64,000 nt of DNA from assembly GCF_002813455.1 (NCBI RefSeq), contig NZ_PHHE01000001.1, forward strand, positions 4,646,001 to 4,710,000, read 5' to 3'. How positions within the stretch are numbered: the stretch's first letter is position 1; every line of letters starts with the position of its first letter. The DNA is from Pseudomonas baetica (GTDB lineage: Bacteria > Pseudomonadota > Gammaproteobacteria > Pseudomonadales > Pseudomonadaceae). The notes beneath the pieces were generated by a model that had not been told where the DNA came from, did no database searches, and saw only the letters and a program-made list of their open reading frames with translations. Below are positions 50,278 through 60,109 of the stretch, one piece after another. The position numbers were made by a program, and so were the translations under genes.

Positions 50278-52779
50278 TCAGGCGTCGGGCTGTGTGGCGA
50301 CCTGATCGGCGGCGTCTTCACTGCGATGCAGCGCCACCTGGCGGATCGACAAGCGAATCTCCGCCGGCAACACGCGTTTGGCCGCGCCTTCGGCGAGTTC
50401 GCCGAGCAACTCGTGATAACTCAGTTTGCCGGCCTCGTCGCGGCGCAGCACGTCGAGGTCGAGCAGGGTCTGGATGAAGTGGCGGAACAGGCTCTTGTCG
50501 AAAAACTCCGGGGCATTGAGGCCGTGCAGGATCGACAGGCGCTGGGCCATGACGGTGCACAGGTCTTCCAGCTCTTCGGCGCTGACGGCGTTCTGGCCGG
50601 CGTTGAGCAGCAGCGACACAGTCATGTAAAAGCGCTGCAAGGTCTGCGCGATGCTTTTCGACAGCAGGGTCAGCAACACGAAGTGCCGCGAACTGGGCGC
50701 CGGACGCATGTACACGTCTTTCTCGAAGCGCAGCAGACCTTGCTCGACAAACGCTTCCAGCCAGTGATCGACCACGGCATCGAGTTCGTCCAGCGACCAG
50801 CGTATGAACAGCTCCGATTGCAGGTACGGATACAGCGCGCGGGTGTAGCGCAGGATCTGTTCGCGGCTCATGCGCGAGGTGCTCTGGAAGAAACTCGCCA
50901 ACAGCGCCGGCAGGGCGAAGATGTGCAGCACGTTGTTGCGGTAGTAGGTCATCAGAACGGCATTTTGCTCGTCCAGATAAAGAATCTTGCCCAGCGCATC
51001 GTTCTGCTCGGAAAGCAGGTCCATGTCCTTTACATGCTCGATCAGCGCGCGACCATCGCCGTCGGGCAACGTGGTGTGCGGCGAGTAGGGAACCTTGCGC
51101 AGCAGGGCCAGGTACAGATCCAGCACTCGTGCCATGGCCCGGTCGTCCAGCGCCAGGCGCGTGGTCGAGAGCAGCGCCAGCGCCACCAGGTTGACCGGGT
51201 TGATCGCCGCCGCTTCGTTCAGATGCTGCGCGACTTTTTCGCCGAGGCGGTTGGTGGTTTCGTTGAGCCACGCCGGTTTGTACTGCGGGCCGAGCTCCTG
51301 CTGGCGCCAGTCCGGTTGCTCGGCGTCGAGGAATTCTGCCAGTTTGATCGGCTCGCCGAAGTTGACGGCGACCTGCCCGAAGCGCTGCTTGAGCGCGCCG
51401 ATGACTTTGAAGATGTCGAAGATCGATTCTTTCTTCTTGCTCGCCCCGCGCAACTCGCCGAGGTAGGTGCGACCTTCCAGTACGCGCTCATAACCGATGT
51501 ACACCGGCACAAACACGATGGGCATGCGCGACGAACGCAGGAAGCTGCGCATCGTGATCGCGAGCATCCCGGTTTTCGGTTGCAGCATGCGCCCGGTGCG
51601 CGAGCGCCCGCCCTCGACGAAGTACTCGACCGGAAAACCTTTGGTGAACAGGGTGTGCAGGTATTCGTTGAACACCGAGGTGTACAGCGGATTGCCCTTG
51701 AACGTGCGGCGCATGAAAAACGCACCGCCACGGCGTAGCAAGCTGCCGATCACCGGCATGTTCAGGTTGATCCCGGCGGCGATGTGCGGCGGCGTCAGGC
51801 CGTTGCGGAACAGCAAGTACGAGAGCAGCAGGTAGTCGATGTGGCTGCGGTGGCACGGCACGTAGATCACTTCGTGACCTTGGGCGACCTTTTGCACGCC
51901 TTCGATGTGGTTGACCTTGATGCCGTCGTAGATTTTGTTCCAGAACCAGCTCAGCACCACTTCCAGAAAGCGGATCGCGGTGTAGGTGTAGTCCGAGGCG
52001 ATCTCGTTGCCATAGCGCAGGGCCTGGGCCTTGGCTTTTTCCGGGGAAATGTTTTCGCGCTCGGCTTCGTCGAGGATCGCTTGCTTGACCAGTGGCTGGT
52101 TGAGCAGGCCTTTGACCAGGTTGCGCCGGTGGGAGATGTCCGGGCCGATCACCGCTGCTTTCAGATTACGGAAGTGTACGCGCAGGATTCGCTGGGCCAT
52201 GCGCACGGTGCGTTCGTGGCCCTTGTTGTGCTCGATCAGCTCGCGCAGATGGATCGGCGCCGAGAACTGCACGCGGGTTTTACGCCCGAGAACAATGATG
52301 CTCAGCAGGCGACGCAGGCGCCCGGTGACCGCCCAACTGTCGGCAAACAGCAGCTTCCACGGGCTGTTTTCGCTGTCCGGCGACTGACCCCAGAACACAC
52401 TGACCGGAATGATCTGCGCGTCTTCGGCGGCGTTCTGGGTGAGGGCGCTGACCAGTCGGGTCAGGGTCGGTGGCGCACCGCGTTTGTCCTGACGGCCGAG
52501 CCAGTCCGGGTCCGGCGTCAGATAGAAGAACGCGGCAGGCTCAATCAGCGAACCCACCGACACCGGCAGCACCGGGCGCGGCAGGCCGGCCTTGGTGCAC
52601 TCGGTGTCGACCACGGCCAGATCGGTCAGCGATGGGTTTTGCAGGACGTAGAACACCGGACGACTGCGGTCGAGGTTGAGGGTGAACGACGACTGGTTGA
52701 TCGTCTCCGAGCGAACCCAGAGGTACAACAGTCGGCGCAAGGTGCCAAACACAAGACGGCGAAACGGGGAGCGGGTCAT
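50278..52779 (-). CDS. plsB: Glycerol-3-phosphate 1-O-acyltransferase
   Basis: An 833-residue inner-membrane-associated enzyme that adds the first acyl chain to glycerol-3-phosphate in phospholipid synthesis. ATG 52779 gives [21 protein letters not shown]; the frame stays open to 53064, antisense to the cold-shock gene. Acyltransferase block [17 protein letters not shown] with HX4[23 protein letters not shown] and VPVYIGYE are all present. Length is typical. Confidence 0.96.
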   Translation of the reverse strand: MTRSPFRRLVFGTLRRLLYLWVRSETINQSSFTLNLDRSRPVFYVLQNPSLTDLAVVDTECTKAGLPRPVLPVSVGSLIEPAAFFYLTPDPDWLGRQDKRGAPPTLTRLVSALTQNAAEDAQIIPVSVFWGQSPDSENSPWKLLFADSWAVTGRLRRLLSIIVLGRKTRVQFSAPIHLRELIEHNKGHERTVRMAQRILRVHFRNLKAAVIGPDISHRRNLVKGLLNQPLVKQAILDEAERENISPEKAKAQALRYGNEIASDYTYTAIRFLEVVLSWFWNKIYDGIKVNHIEGVQKVAQGHEVIYVPCHRSHIDYLLLSYLLFRNGLTPPHIAAGINLNMPVIGSLLRRGGAFFMRRTFKGNPLYTSVFNEYLHTLFTKGFPVEYFVEGGRSRTGRMLQPKTGMLAITMRSFLRSSRMPIVFVPVYIGYERVLEGRTYLGELRGASKKKESIFDIFKVIGALKQRFGQVAVNFGEPIKLAEFLDAEQPDWRQQELGPQYKPAWLNETTNRLGEKVAQHLNEAAAINPVNLVALALLSTTRLALDDRAMARVLDLYLALLRKVPYSPHTTLPDGDGRALIEHVKDMDLLSEQNDALGKILYLDEQNAVLMTYYRNNVLHIFALPALLASFFQSTSRMSREQILRYTRALYPYLQSELFIRWSLDELDAVVDHWLEAFVEQGLLRFEKDVYMRPAPSSRHFVLLTLLSKSIAQTLQRFYMTVSLLLNAGQNAVSAEELEDLCTVMAQRLSILHGLNAPEFFDKSLFRHFIQTLLDLDVLRRDEAGKLSYHELLGELAEGAAKRVLPAEIRLSIRQVALHRSEDAADQVATQPDA

Positions 52780-53017
52780 ACGGCTTCTGCGTGAGTGGAT
52801 AAAACCGAGCAGATGCTCGGGCGGTCGATAGTGTGCCGTATTAGTCGAAAATCGGCAAAAAAGCGGCGAAGTAAACTCCTGTTGAGAGTTTTCGTGCCTG
52901 TCATATACTCGGCGGTCTGTCGCCGGGGCCCTTTTATGGACGTCGGACGCAGGCTGACGTTCCTCAAAGGCTTTCCTGCGAAAAGCCTGTTCAATAATAA
53001 AAAAGGAGTATGAACAG

Positions 53018-53227
53018 ATGGCAACACGTGAAACCGGCAACGTGAAGTGGTTCAACGACGCCAAGGGCTACGGCTTCATTCAGCGCGAAGACGGGGTGGA
53101 CGTGTTCGTGCACTACCGCGCGATTCGCGGCGAAGGGCATCGGTCGCTGACTGAGGGCCAGCAGGTCGAGTATGCGGTGGTGACGGGTGACAAGGGCTTG
53201 CAGGCTGAGGATGTTGTAGGCCTGTAA
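53018..53227 (+). CDS. Cold-shock-domain protein
   Basis: A 69-residue nucleic-acid-binding protein: [18 protein letters not shown] with RNP1 (KGYGFI) and VDVFVHY as RNP2. AAGGAG lies 8 bp before the start. A roughly 200-bp leader separates it from plsB on the other strand, suited to post-transcriptional control. CspD- or CapB-like; the exact paralogue is not certain. Confidence 0.95.
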   Translation: MATRETGNVKWFNDAKGYGFIQREDGVDVFVHYRAIRGEGHRSLTEGQQVEYAVVTGDKGLQAEDVVGL

Positions 53228-53242
53228 GTCCCTGAAAACCAC

Positions 53243-53332
53243 TGTGGGAGCGAGCCTGCTCGCGAATGCATAGTGTCAGTCGATATGAATGGTGACTGAT
53301 ACACCGCATTCGCGAGCAGGCTCGCTCCCACA
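53243..53332. repeat. Inverted pair of REP elements
   Basis: TGTGGGAGCGAGCCTGCTCGCGA and the inverse at 53309-53332, after the cold-shock gene. Confidence 0.9.
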
Positions 53333-53354
53333 TTTGTATCGGCGTTGCCTGTTG

Positions 53355-53732
53355 TTAAGCGGTTTTCCAGGTGATTTCTTCTTCACCGTCTTCGCTGATG
53401 CGCATCCAGCGATCCGCTGTCTCCTCACCTTCTTCTTCAACCCACGTGCCCGGTGCACAACGCACTTCAACGTTCAGCGCAGCAAACGCTGCACGGGCGC
53501 AGGCGATGTCGTCGTCCCATGGGGTCGCATCGCTTTCCAGGTACAGGCTGTTCCACTTGCCCACGGCTTTGGGCAGCCAGGTCACCGGAATGTTGCCGGC
53601 CTTGCACTTGTAGGTCTGGCCCTTCTGCACCCAGTCACTGCACGGGCCCAGCGCTTCGCCCAGCCAGGCCGAAATGGCCTTGTGGTCGACGTCGGCGTCT
53701 TTCAGGTAAATCTCGATATCCGGTTGGCGCAT
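53355..53732 (-). CDS. Conserved hypothetical protein (125 aa)
   Basis: ATG 53732 is preferred; the upstream frame has a low-complexity, non-coding look. The 125-residue soluble acidic protein starts RQPDIEIYLKDADVDHKAISAWLGEALG and has paired cysteines (GPCSDWV, TYKCKAG, IACARAA, VRCAPGT). The C-terminus is Glu-rich. Known widely in Pseudomonas as an uncharacterised protein; no function can be read. Confidence 0.8.
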   Translation of the reverse strand: MRQPDIEIYLKDADVDHKAISAWLGEALGPCSDWVQKGQTYKCKAGNIPVTWLPKAVGKWNSLYLESDATPWDDDIACARAAFAALNVEVRCAPGTWVEEEGEETADRWMRISEDGEEEITWKTA

Positions 53733-53807
53733 GGATGTCCTCACTGCGGGTCTGAAAAATCCATTCGCGGATTTAGCCGGCCCCGGGCATTTGCCCGAGA
53801 CCAAAAG

Positions 53808-54617
53808 TTATTGAAGAACGAAATAATCGTAGCGCATCGACACGGTGGTCTCGAACGGCTCGGCCTGTTCGATCACCGCAGCGCGACGCTCGGCACTGGC
53901 GCGCCAGCCGTGGGGTGTCATCGCCAACAGGTTGGCTCGATCCTCGGGCTTGTCCAGCGTCAGTTTGAATTCCAGGGTTTCACTGTGCGCCAGCGCCATG
54001 CCTTCCGGCACCAGGGCCAGATGCTTGTCGTCGGTGTATTCGCGCACTTCGTCGTACAGACGTTCGCGCAGTTCCATCAAATGGCCGCTGGTCGGGCCGA
54101 CTTTCATCAGGCCGCCGCCAACACTGAGCAGGCGTTTGGCTTCTTCCCAGTCCAGGGGACTGAAAACGCTGGCGAGAAACTGGCAACTGCCCGACGCCAA
54201 TGGCACGCGGGCCATGCTGGCGATCAACCAGGTCAGTTGTGGATTGCGCTTGCACGCACGTTTGACCGCTTCGCGGGAGATGTCCAGCGCGTAGCCATCG
54301 GCATCCGGCAGGGCTTCGGCGATTTGCGCGGTGTAATAACCCTCGCCACAACCGATGTCGACCCAGCGTGCCGGCGCGTAACTCGCTGCCAGCTCGGCCA
54401 GACGCTTGGCCACCGGCGCGTAGTGCCCGGCGTTGAGGAAATCACGGCGGGCTTCAACCATCGCCTGATTGTCGCCAGGATCACGGCTGTTCTTGTGCTG
54501 CACCGGCAACAGGTTGAGGTAACCCTGCCGTGCGCGGTCGAAACGATGCCCGGCGGGGCAGACCACGCCGTTGTCCACCGCATTTAGCGGCTCACTGCAG
54601 ATCGGGCACGCGAGCAT
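53808..54617 (-). CDS. rlmA: 23S rRNA (guanine-N1)-methyltransferase RlmA-like
   Basis: A 269-residue protein with an N-terminal zinc module CPICSEPL ... VCPAGHRFD (Cys4/His type), then the SAM fold WVDIGCGEGYYTAQIAEALP and the catalytic-side VFSPLDWEEAKRLL. Such enzymes methylate N1 of G745 (RlmA-I) in 23S rRNA; assignment of the exact base is by family. The ATG overlaps the dapE stop (TGATG), indicating a two-gene operon. Confidence 0.88.
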   Translation of the reverse strand: MLACPICSEPLNAVDNGVVCPAGHRFDRARQGYLNLLPVQHKNSRDPGDNQAMVEARRDFLNAGHYAPVAKRLAELAASYAPARWVDIGCGEGYYTAQIAEALPDADGYALDISREAVKRACKRNPQLTWLIASMARVPLASGSCQFLASVFSPLDWEEAKRLLSVGGGLMKVGPTSGHLMELRERLYDEVREYTDDKHLALVPEGMALAHSETLEFKLTLDKPEDRANLLAMTPHGWRASAERRAAVIEQAEPFETTVSMRYDYFVLQ

Positions 54618-55768
54618 CAGGCGAGCAACTTGATCAGGGTCTGGTAGTAGATCTCGGTCAGCACGTCGAGATCGGCGGCCAGTACACGCTCGTTGACCTG
54701 GTGAATGGTCGCGTTGACCGGGCCCAGTTCAACCACTTGTGTGCCCATGGTCGCAATGAAACGGCCATCGGACGTGCCGCCGCTGGTCGATGCCTTGGTT
54801 TCGCGGCCGGTGATGTCCTTGATGCTCGACGACACCGCGTCGAGCAGCGCGCCCGGCTCGGTGAGGAATGGCAGGCCGGACAGCGCCCAGTCGATGTGCC
54901 AGTCCAGACCATGCTTGTCGAGGATGCCTGCAACGCGCTTCTGCAGGCCTTCGACCGTGGATTCGGTGGAGAAACGGAAGTTGAACACCGCCACCAGGTC
55001 ACCCGGAATCACGTTGGTCGCGCCGGTACCGGAGTTGACGTTGGAAATCTGGAAACTGGTTGGCGGGAAGAAATCGTTGCCGTGATCCCAGTGCTCGGCG
55101 GCCAGTTCGGCCAGCGCCGGAGCCGCGAGGTGGATCGGGTTCTTCGCCAGATGCGGATAGGCCACGTGACCCTGCACACCGCGCACAGTGAGCTTGGCGC
55201 CAAGCGAGCCGCGACGGCCGTTTTTCACCACGTCGCCCACCAGCGTAGTGCTCGACGGTTCGCCGACGATGCACCAGTCCAGACGCTCGTTACGCGCGAC
55301 CAGACGTTCGACCACGGCTTTGGTGCCGTGGTGCGCCGGGCCTTCTTCGTCGCTGGTGATCAGAAACGCGACCTTGCCTTTATGGTTCGGGTAGTCGGTG
55401 ACAAAGCGCTCGGCGGCGACAGTCATTGATGCCAGGCTGCCTTTCATGTCTGCCGCGCCACGGCCGCAGAGCATGCCGTGTTCATCGATGATGGCGTTGA
55501 ACGGGTCGATCTGCCAGGCGGTCACCGGGCCGGTCGGCACCACGTCGGTGTGACCGGCGAAGCACAGCACCGGGCCGTCGTTGTTGCCGTGAATGGCCCA
55601 GAAGTTATCCACATCCTCGATGCGCATTGGCTCCAGCGTGAAACCGGCATCGCCCAGGCGCTGCATCATCTGCTTCTGGCAGTCGGCGTCGACCGGCGTC
55701 ACGGACGGACGGCGGATCAGGTCGATGGCGAGTTGGAGGGTCGGCGAAAGGTCGGCGTGGGCCGTCAT
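54617..55768 (-). CDS. dapE: Succinyl-diaminopimelate desuccinylase
   Basis: A 383-residue M20-family zinc hydrolase of lysine/peptidoglycan synthesis. [13 protein letters not shown] (metal His/Asp), [26 protein letters not shown] (catalytic Glu pair) and the C-terminal [12 protein letters not shown] and [14 protein letters not shown] are diagnostic. The dapD gene lies further right in the window. Confidence 0.97.
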   Translation of the reverse strand: MTAHADLSPTLQLAIDLIRRPSVTPVDADCQKQMMQRLGDAGFTLEPMRIEDVDNFWAIHGNNDGPVLCFAGHTDVVPTGPVTAWQIDPFNAIIDEHGMLCGRGAADMKGSLASMTVAAERFVTDYPNHKGKVAFLITSDEEGPAHHGTKAVVERLVARNERLDWCIVGEPSSTTLVGDVVKNGRRGSLGAKLTVRGVQGHVAYPHLAKNPIHLAAPALAELAAEHWDHGNDFFPPTSFQISNVNSGTGATNVIPGDLVAVFNFRFSTESTVEGLQKRVAGILDKHGLDWHIDWALSGLPFLTEPGALLDAVSSSIKDITGRETKASTSGGTSDGRFIATMGTQVVELGPVNATIHQVNERVLAADLDVLTEIYYQTLIKLLA

Positions 55769-55807
55769 GGAAAACTCCGAAGATCATGAATGTGGGCGCG
55801 GACTAAC

Positions 55808-55896
55808 TGTGGGAGCGGGCTTGCTCGCGAAAGCGATTGATCAGTCAACATAGATGTTGAATGTTACAAAGCCTTCGCGAGCAAGCCCGCTCCCAC
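55808..55896. repeat. Inverted pair of REP elements
   Basis: TGTGGGAGCGGGCTTGCTCGCGA and the inverse at 55874-55896, upstream of dapE. Confidence 0.9.
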
Positions 55897-55949
55897 AAGG
55901 GATACGGTTATCACGCCATGCCCCGCAAAATGGCGGTTATCTTAAAGCA

Positions 55950-55974
55950 AAACGGCGACCATTGGCCGCCGTTT
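55950..55974 (-). terminator. Terminator of the ndvB-like gene
   Basis: AAACGGCG-ACCATTGGC-CGCCGTTT has an 8-bp stem with a T-rich flank on the minus strand, downstream of the stop at 55992. Confidence 0.75.
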
Positions 55975-55991
55975 AGTGCTTCGGTGAGGAT

Positions 55992-58583
55992 TTAGACGGC
56001 CGGTGCCGGCTCTGGCGACGCTGCCGGTTTTGGCAGCGACGACAGGAACGCCATGATCAGCGCTGCCAGATACGGTAGCGATTGCACCAGCAGCATGGCC
56101 ACCCAGAAACGCATATCGTTGCTTGGAATGCCTTGCACCAGATAGATCCCCAGCGCCGCGCCCCACAACAGCAGCATGATGAACAGTTCTTCCCGTGCTT
56201 CGGAAATCGCCACCCAGAAGCCGTGGTTGTCGGCGTTTTTCGGTGTGCGGAAGAACGGAATGCTGCTGGTGAAGAAACCGTACAGCACCGCTTTGGCGAT
56301 GGTGTGCGACAACGCCAGCCCGGCCAGTGCCGCGCAGAATGCATCTTTCAGGTTCACCCCCACCGCGCGGCGATACAGGAAGATGATCTTGCCGACCTTG
56401 AACACGAACAGCGCCAGCGGCGGGATCGCGAAGATCAACAGCGGCGGATCGACCCGTTGCGGCACGATGATCATCGCCCCCGACCACAACAACGCACCAA
56501 CGGTGAAGAAGATGTTCATGCCGTCCGCGACCCACGGCAGCCAGCCCGCGAGGAAGTGGTAACGCTGGCCGCGGGTCAGCTCGGTGTCCTTGCCACGCAG
56601 CAGGCTGCCGGTGTGACGCTTGATGATCTGAATCGCGCCGTAGGCCCAGCGGAAGCGCTGCTTCTTGAAGTCGATAAACGTATCCGGCATCAGGCCTTTG
56701 CCGTAACTGTCGTGGTAATACGCCGCCGACAGGCCTTTTTCAAATACGCGCAAGCCGAGTTCGGCGTCTTCACAGATACACCAGTCAGCCCAGCCCAACT
56801 CTTCCAGAACCGAACGGCGAGTCATGGTCATGGTGCCATGCTGGATAATTGCGTCGCGGTCGTTACGGGTGACCATACCGATATGAAAGAAGCCCTTGTA
56901 TTCGGCGTAGCAGAGCTTCTTGAAGGTGCTTTCGTTCTGGTCGCGATAATCCTGCGGCGACTGCACCACGGCGATTTTCGGATCGGCGAAGTGCGGCACC
57001 ATGTGCTTGAGCCAGTTCGGGTGTACGCAGTAATCGGAGTCGATTACCGCGATCACTTCGGCGTCCTTGGCGGTGTGCGGAATCAGGTAGTTCAACGCGC
57101 CGCCCTTGAAGCCTGCCAGTGGCGCAACGTGGAAGAACTTGAAGCGCGGGCCGAGGGTTTCGCAGTAGTCGCGCACCGGTTCCCAAACGGCTGGGTCCTT
57201 GGTGTTGTTGTCGATGATCAGGACTTCGTAGTCCGGATAATCGAGCGCCGCCAGTGCGTCGAGGGTCTGTTTGACCATCTCCGGCGGCTCGTTGTAGCAA
57301 GGCACATGGATCGACACTTTTGGCCGGTAGCTGGAATCGCCCTCAACCGGCAGGAATTCTCGTCGACGCTTGTGAATCCACACCGCTTCGGCCAGTTCAT
57401 GCGCTTCGGTGAGCAACACGATAAACACCCCGAGCGCACCGAGCGCCAACAGGAAGCCCACCGTCAGGCTGAACCACGTGCTGTATTGCAGGCTGTAGTC
57501 ATAACCGATCCAGACCAGCACCGACCCGCAAAGGAATGCTATGAAGGTCAGGAAGATCCGCCCGCGCTGGCGCAGGGCCGAGCCGTCGATCATCAACAAG
57601 GTCAGCGACAACAGCGCCAATACCACCGAACCGACCGCCAGCACACGCCATTGCGGGATCGCGACGACCGGGCCTTCGAAGTTGAATTTCTGCTGGCGCG
57701 CGGCGTTGAACACGCCCCAGTAGGCGCCCACCGAACCTTCGTCACTGGCTTTCCACGGCTGGTCGAACGCTTCGATCACGAAGTAGTTGAAGCCCTGGCG
57801 ATTGAGTTTGTTGACCAACGTCCGCAGGTAGATCGCCTGATCCGCCGGCGATGCATCGGCGCCGCCGCGCATACGGCCGTTGCTCGGCCAGCCCACTTCG
57901 GAGAGCAGCAGCGGTTTTTTCGGGAACAGCTTTTTCAGGTCGCGGGCGCGGTCGAAAACGAACTGGCCGGCCTTGTCGACGGGAATGAATTCCCAGTAAG
58001 GCAGAACGTGCGCGGCGATCAGGTCGACGTGCTTGGCGAGCTCCGGGTGTTCTTCCCAGACGTGCCATTGTTCGGAGGTGGTCACCGGGACTTTCACTGC
58101 CGCGCGTACACGATCAAGCAACACGCTGAGTTGCTCGGCAGTGATTTCCTTGCGGAAGATCGCTTCGTTACCGACGACCACACGAACTACGCTGCGCGAT
58201 GTGTTGGCCAGTTCGATGGCGCGCTGGATTTCCCGTTCGTTGCGTTCCTGATCGGGGCTGATCCAGATCCCGAGGGTCACGCGCAAACCGAACTCTTCAG
58301 CCAGTTTCGGGATGTCTTGCAGGGAACCGTCGACCGAGTAGATGCGGATGTTGTCCGTCAGCTTGCTCATGATCTCGAGGTCGCGGCGCATTTCTTCGTC
58401 GGAAGGGTACTGATCCTTCTGCGGGAATTGCCCTTGCTGGAATGGCGAATAGGAGAAACCGGAAATCTGCTCCGGCCAGTTGGGCGCGGAGACCGGGCGA
58501 TTGATCAGTGCCCAGAAGCCGGTGAACAGGGCGGCGATTGCCAGAACCACCACCAGGTTGAGACCAAATTTACGCGATGACAT
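55992..58583 (-). CDS. ndvB: GH17-GT2 membrane glucan synthase, NdvB-like
   Basis: ATG 58583 gives an 863-residue product. A membrane anchor (8-28) is followed by a glycoside-hydrolase-17-like domain (RIYSVDGSLQDIP, VVVGNEAIFRKE, LLLSEVGWPSNG with the catalytic Glu). Membrane helices lie around 330-400, and then a GT2 domain: VSIHVPCYNEP, DNNTKDPAVW, VIDSDYC, CEDAELGLRV and the QRFRWAYG motif. C-terminal membrane helices follow. It should make beta-1,3-linked glucans at the inner membrane. In P. aeruginosa the dapE-neighbouring ndvB makes cyclic glucans linked to biofilm drug tolerance. Confidence 0.88.
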   Translation of the reverse strand: MSSRKFGLNLVVVLAIAALFTGFWALINRPVSAPNWPEQISGFSYSPFQQGQFPQKDQYPSDEEMRRDLEIMSKLTDNIRIYSVDGSLQDIPKLAEEFGLRVTLGIWISPDQERNEREIQRAIELANTSRSVVRVVVGNEAIFRKEITAEQLSVLLDRVRAAVKVPVTTSEQWHVWEEHPELAKHVDLIAAHVLPYWEFIPVDKAGQFVFDRARDLKKLFPKKPLLLSEVGWPSNGRMRGGADASPADQAIYLRTLVNKLNRQGFNYFVIEAFDQPWKASDEGSVGAYWGVFNAARQQKFNFEGPVVAIPQWRVLAVGSVVLALLSLTLLMIDGSALRQRGRIFLTFIAFLCGSVLVWIGYDYSLQYSTWFSLTVGFLLALGALGVFIVLLTEAHELAEAVWIHKRRREFLPVEGDSSYRPKVSIHVPCYNEPPEMVKQTLDALAALDYPDYEVLIIDNNTKDPAVWEPVRDYCETLGPRFKFFHVAPLAGFKGGALNYLIPHTAKDAEVIAVIDSDYCVHPNWLKHMVPHFADPKIAVVQSPQDYRDQNESTFKKLCYAEYKGFFHIGMVTRNDRDAIIQHGTMTMTRRSVLEELGWADWCICEDAELGLRVFEKGLSAAYYHDSYGKGLMPDTFIDFKKQRFRWAYGAIQIIKRHTGSLLRGKDTELTRGQRYHFLAGWLPWVADGMNIFFTVGALLWSGAMIIVPQRVDPPLLIFAIPPLALFVFKVGKIIFLYRRAVGVNLKDAFCAALAGLALSHTIAKAVLYGFFTSSIPFFRTPKNADNHGFWVAISEAREELFIMLLLWGAALGIYLVQGIPSNDMRFWVAMLLVQSLPYLAALIMAFLSSLPKPAASPEPAPAV

Positions 58584-58803
58584 AGCTGTTTCAGGTTCCA
58601 AAGGCTGTGGAACGGAGGATCGGTAGGCTATACGCCAATGGGGCGCGCATCCTACACCGGTAGTTCGCAAGTCGTACAACAGACAGGAAATTGCCTGACA
58701 TTGGGCAATCCGCTTTGACTTAAGTTCTTACACTTGTAGATCGAAGGTTAAAACTTGTCGCTGCGTAGCCCTATAATGCGCGCCGGTTTTTGGGGTAATG
58801 GTC

Positions 58804-59616
58804 ATGAGTACAGAAGATCCGCGGTTTGCAGGCATCGCCCGTTTGTATGGCATCGAAGGCATGGAGCGCTTGCGCGCGGCCCATGTGGCGATCGTCGGCG
58901 TCGGTGGCGTCGGTTCCTGGGCGGCGGAAGCCATGGCCCGTTGTGGTGTCGGCGAGATTTCGCTGTTCGACCTCGATGACGTCTGCGTGAGCAACGCCAA
59001 CCGCCAGTTGCACGCGCTGGACAGCACCGTCGGCAAACCCAAGGTCGAAGTGATGGCCGAGCGTCTGCGCGGGATCAACCCGGATTGCACCGTGCATGCG
59101 GTGGCGGACTTCGTCACGCGCGACACCATGGCCGAATACATCACGCCGGACATCGACTGCGTGATCGACTGCATTGACGCCGTCAACGCCAAAGCGGCGC
59201 TGATCGCCTGGTGCAAGCGCCGCAAGATTCAGATCATCACCACGGGCGGCGCCGGTGGGCAGATTGATCCGACGCTGATTCAGGTCTGCGATCTGAACCG
59301 TACTTTCAACGATCCGTTGGCTTCGAAAGTGCGCTCGACTTTGCGTCGTGACTACGGCTTCTCGCGTACCGTGACCCGCCATTACAGCGTGCCGTGTGTG
59401 TTTTCCACGGAACAACTGCGTTATCCGAAGCCAGATGGCAGCATCTGCTTGCAGAAGAGTTTTGTCGGTGATGGCGTGAAACTGGACTGCGCGGGCGGGT
59501 TTGGTGCGGTGATGATGGTGACGGCGACGTTCGGCATGGTCGCGGCGACCAAGGCTGTGGACAAGATTGTGGCGGGTGTTCGGCGCCCGTCAGACCGGGT
59601 CAAACCTCAGGTCTGA
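58804..59616 (+). CDS. tcdA: tRNA cyclic N6-threonylcarbamoyladenosine(37) synthase TcdA
   Basis: ATG 58804 has GGGG 8 bp upstream; an in-frame ATG at 58798 is too close. The 270-residue E1-like enzyme contains VAIVGVGGVGSWAAEAMARCG (ATP-binding), DLDDVCVSNANRQ and VIDCIDAVNAKAAL. It dehydrates t6A to cyclic t6A on tRNA, acting after TsaB/D, and works with CsdA-CsdE sulphur transfer in E. coli; homologues of those lie just downstream. Confidence 0.95.
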   Translation: MSTEDPRFAGIARLYGIEGMERLRAAHVAIVGVGGVGSWAAEAMARCGVGEISLFDLDDVCVSNANRQLHALDSTVGKPKVEVMAERLRGINPDCTVHAVADFVTRDTMAEYITPDIDCVIDCIDAVNAKAALIAWCKRRKIQIITTGGAGGQIDPTLIQVCDLNRTFNDPLASKVRSTLRRDYGFSRTVTRHYSVPCVFSTEQLRYPKPDGSICLQKSFVGDGVKLDCAGGFGAVMMVTATFGMVAATKAVDKIVAGVRRPSDRVKPQV

Positions 59617-59635
59617 TGGTGGGGCTGCTGGCCCC

Positions 59636-59700
59636 TTCGCGAGCAAGCTCGCTCCCACATTGGAATGCGTTCACATGTGGGAGCGGGCTTGCTCGCGAAG
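59636..59700. repeat. Inverted pair of REP elements
   Basis: TTCGCGAGCAAGCTCGCTCCCAC then, after about 17 bp, TGTGGGAGCGGGCTTGCTCGCGAAG. Confidence 0.9.
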
Positions 59701-59704
59701 GCGA

Positions 59705-60109
59705 TTAACTTGCCAACTCATTCATCCGCTTAAGCACGGCATTGAGGCCATTGCTTCGCGAGGGCGATAGCTGTCGCGAAAGCCCTAGCTGATTGAACCA
59801 GTCCGGCAGATCCACTTGCTGCAGTTCAGCAGCGCTCAGACCATTGACTCGCAACAGTAACAACGCTACCAACCCACGAATCATCCGTGCATCGCTGCTG
59901 GCACTGAATTGCCAGTGGCCGTCCTGCAACTCACCCACCAACCACACTTGGCTTTCACAGCCATGTACCCGGTTGGCGTCGCACTTGTCTGCGTCATTCA
60001 ACGGCGGCAGACGATCACCAAACTGCATCAACAACCGCGCCCGCTGTTCCCAACCGGCGGCATTCTGAAACGTTTGCAGCGCCTCGGCAGCCTCGACCGG
60101 CAAGCTCAT
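59705..60109 (-). CDS. csdE: Cysteine desulfuration protein, SufE/CsdE type
   Basis: A 134-residue SufE-family sulphur acceptor. VHGCESQVWL carries the acceptor Cys (residue about 51), and GDRLPPLNDADKCDANRVHGC is the family pattern. It takes persulphide from the cysteine desulfurase encoded just upstream; their ATGA overlap indicates co-translation. CsdE rather than SufE is favoured because the partner gene is CsdA-like and no suf cluster is near. Confidence 0.92.
   Translation of the reverse strand: MSLPVEAAEALQTFQNAAGWEQRARLLMQFGDRLPPLNDADKCDANRVHGCESQVWLVGELQDGHWQFSASSDARMIRGLVALLLLRVNGLSAAELQQVDLPDWFNQLGLSRQLSPSRSNGLNAVLKRMNELAS

Noticed and set aside
53289..54587. 432-codon rightward frame opposite rlmA and the 125-residue gene
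   Set aside because: It starts inside a REP repeat and runs antisense to two recognised or conserved genes.
56082..58580. 832-codon open frame opposite the ndvB-like gene
   Set aside because: Same antisense effect; the sense frame contains the GH17 and GT2 motifs.
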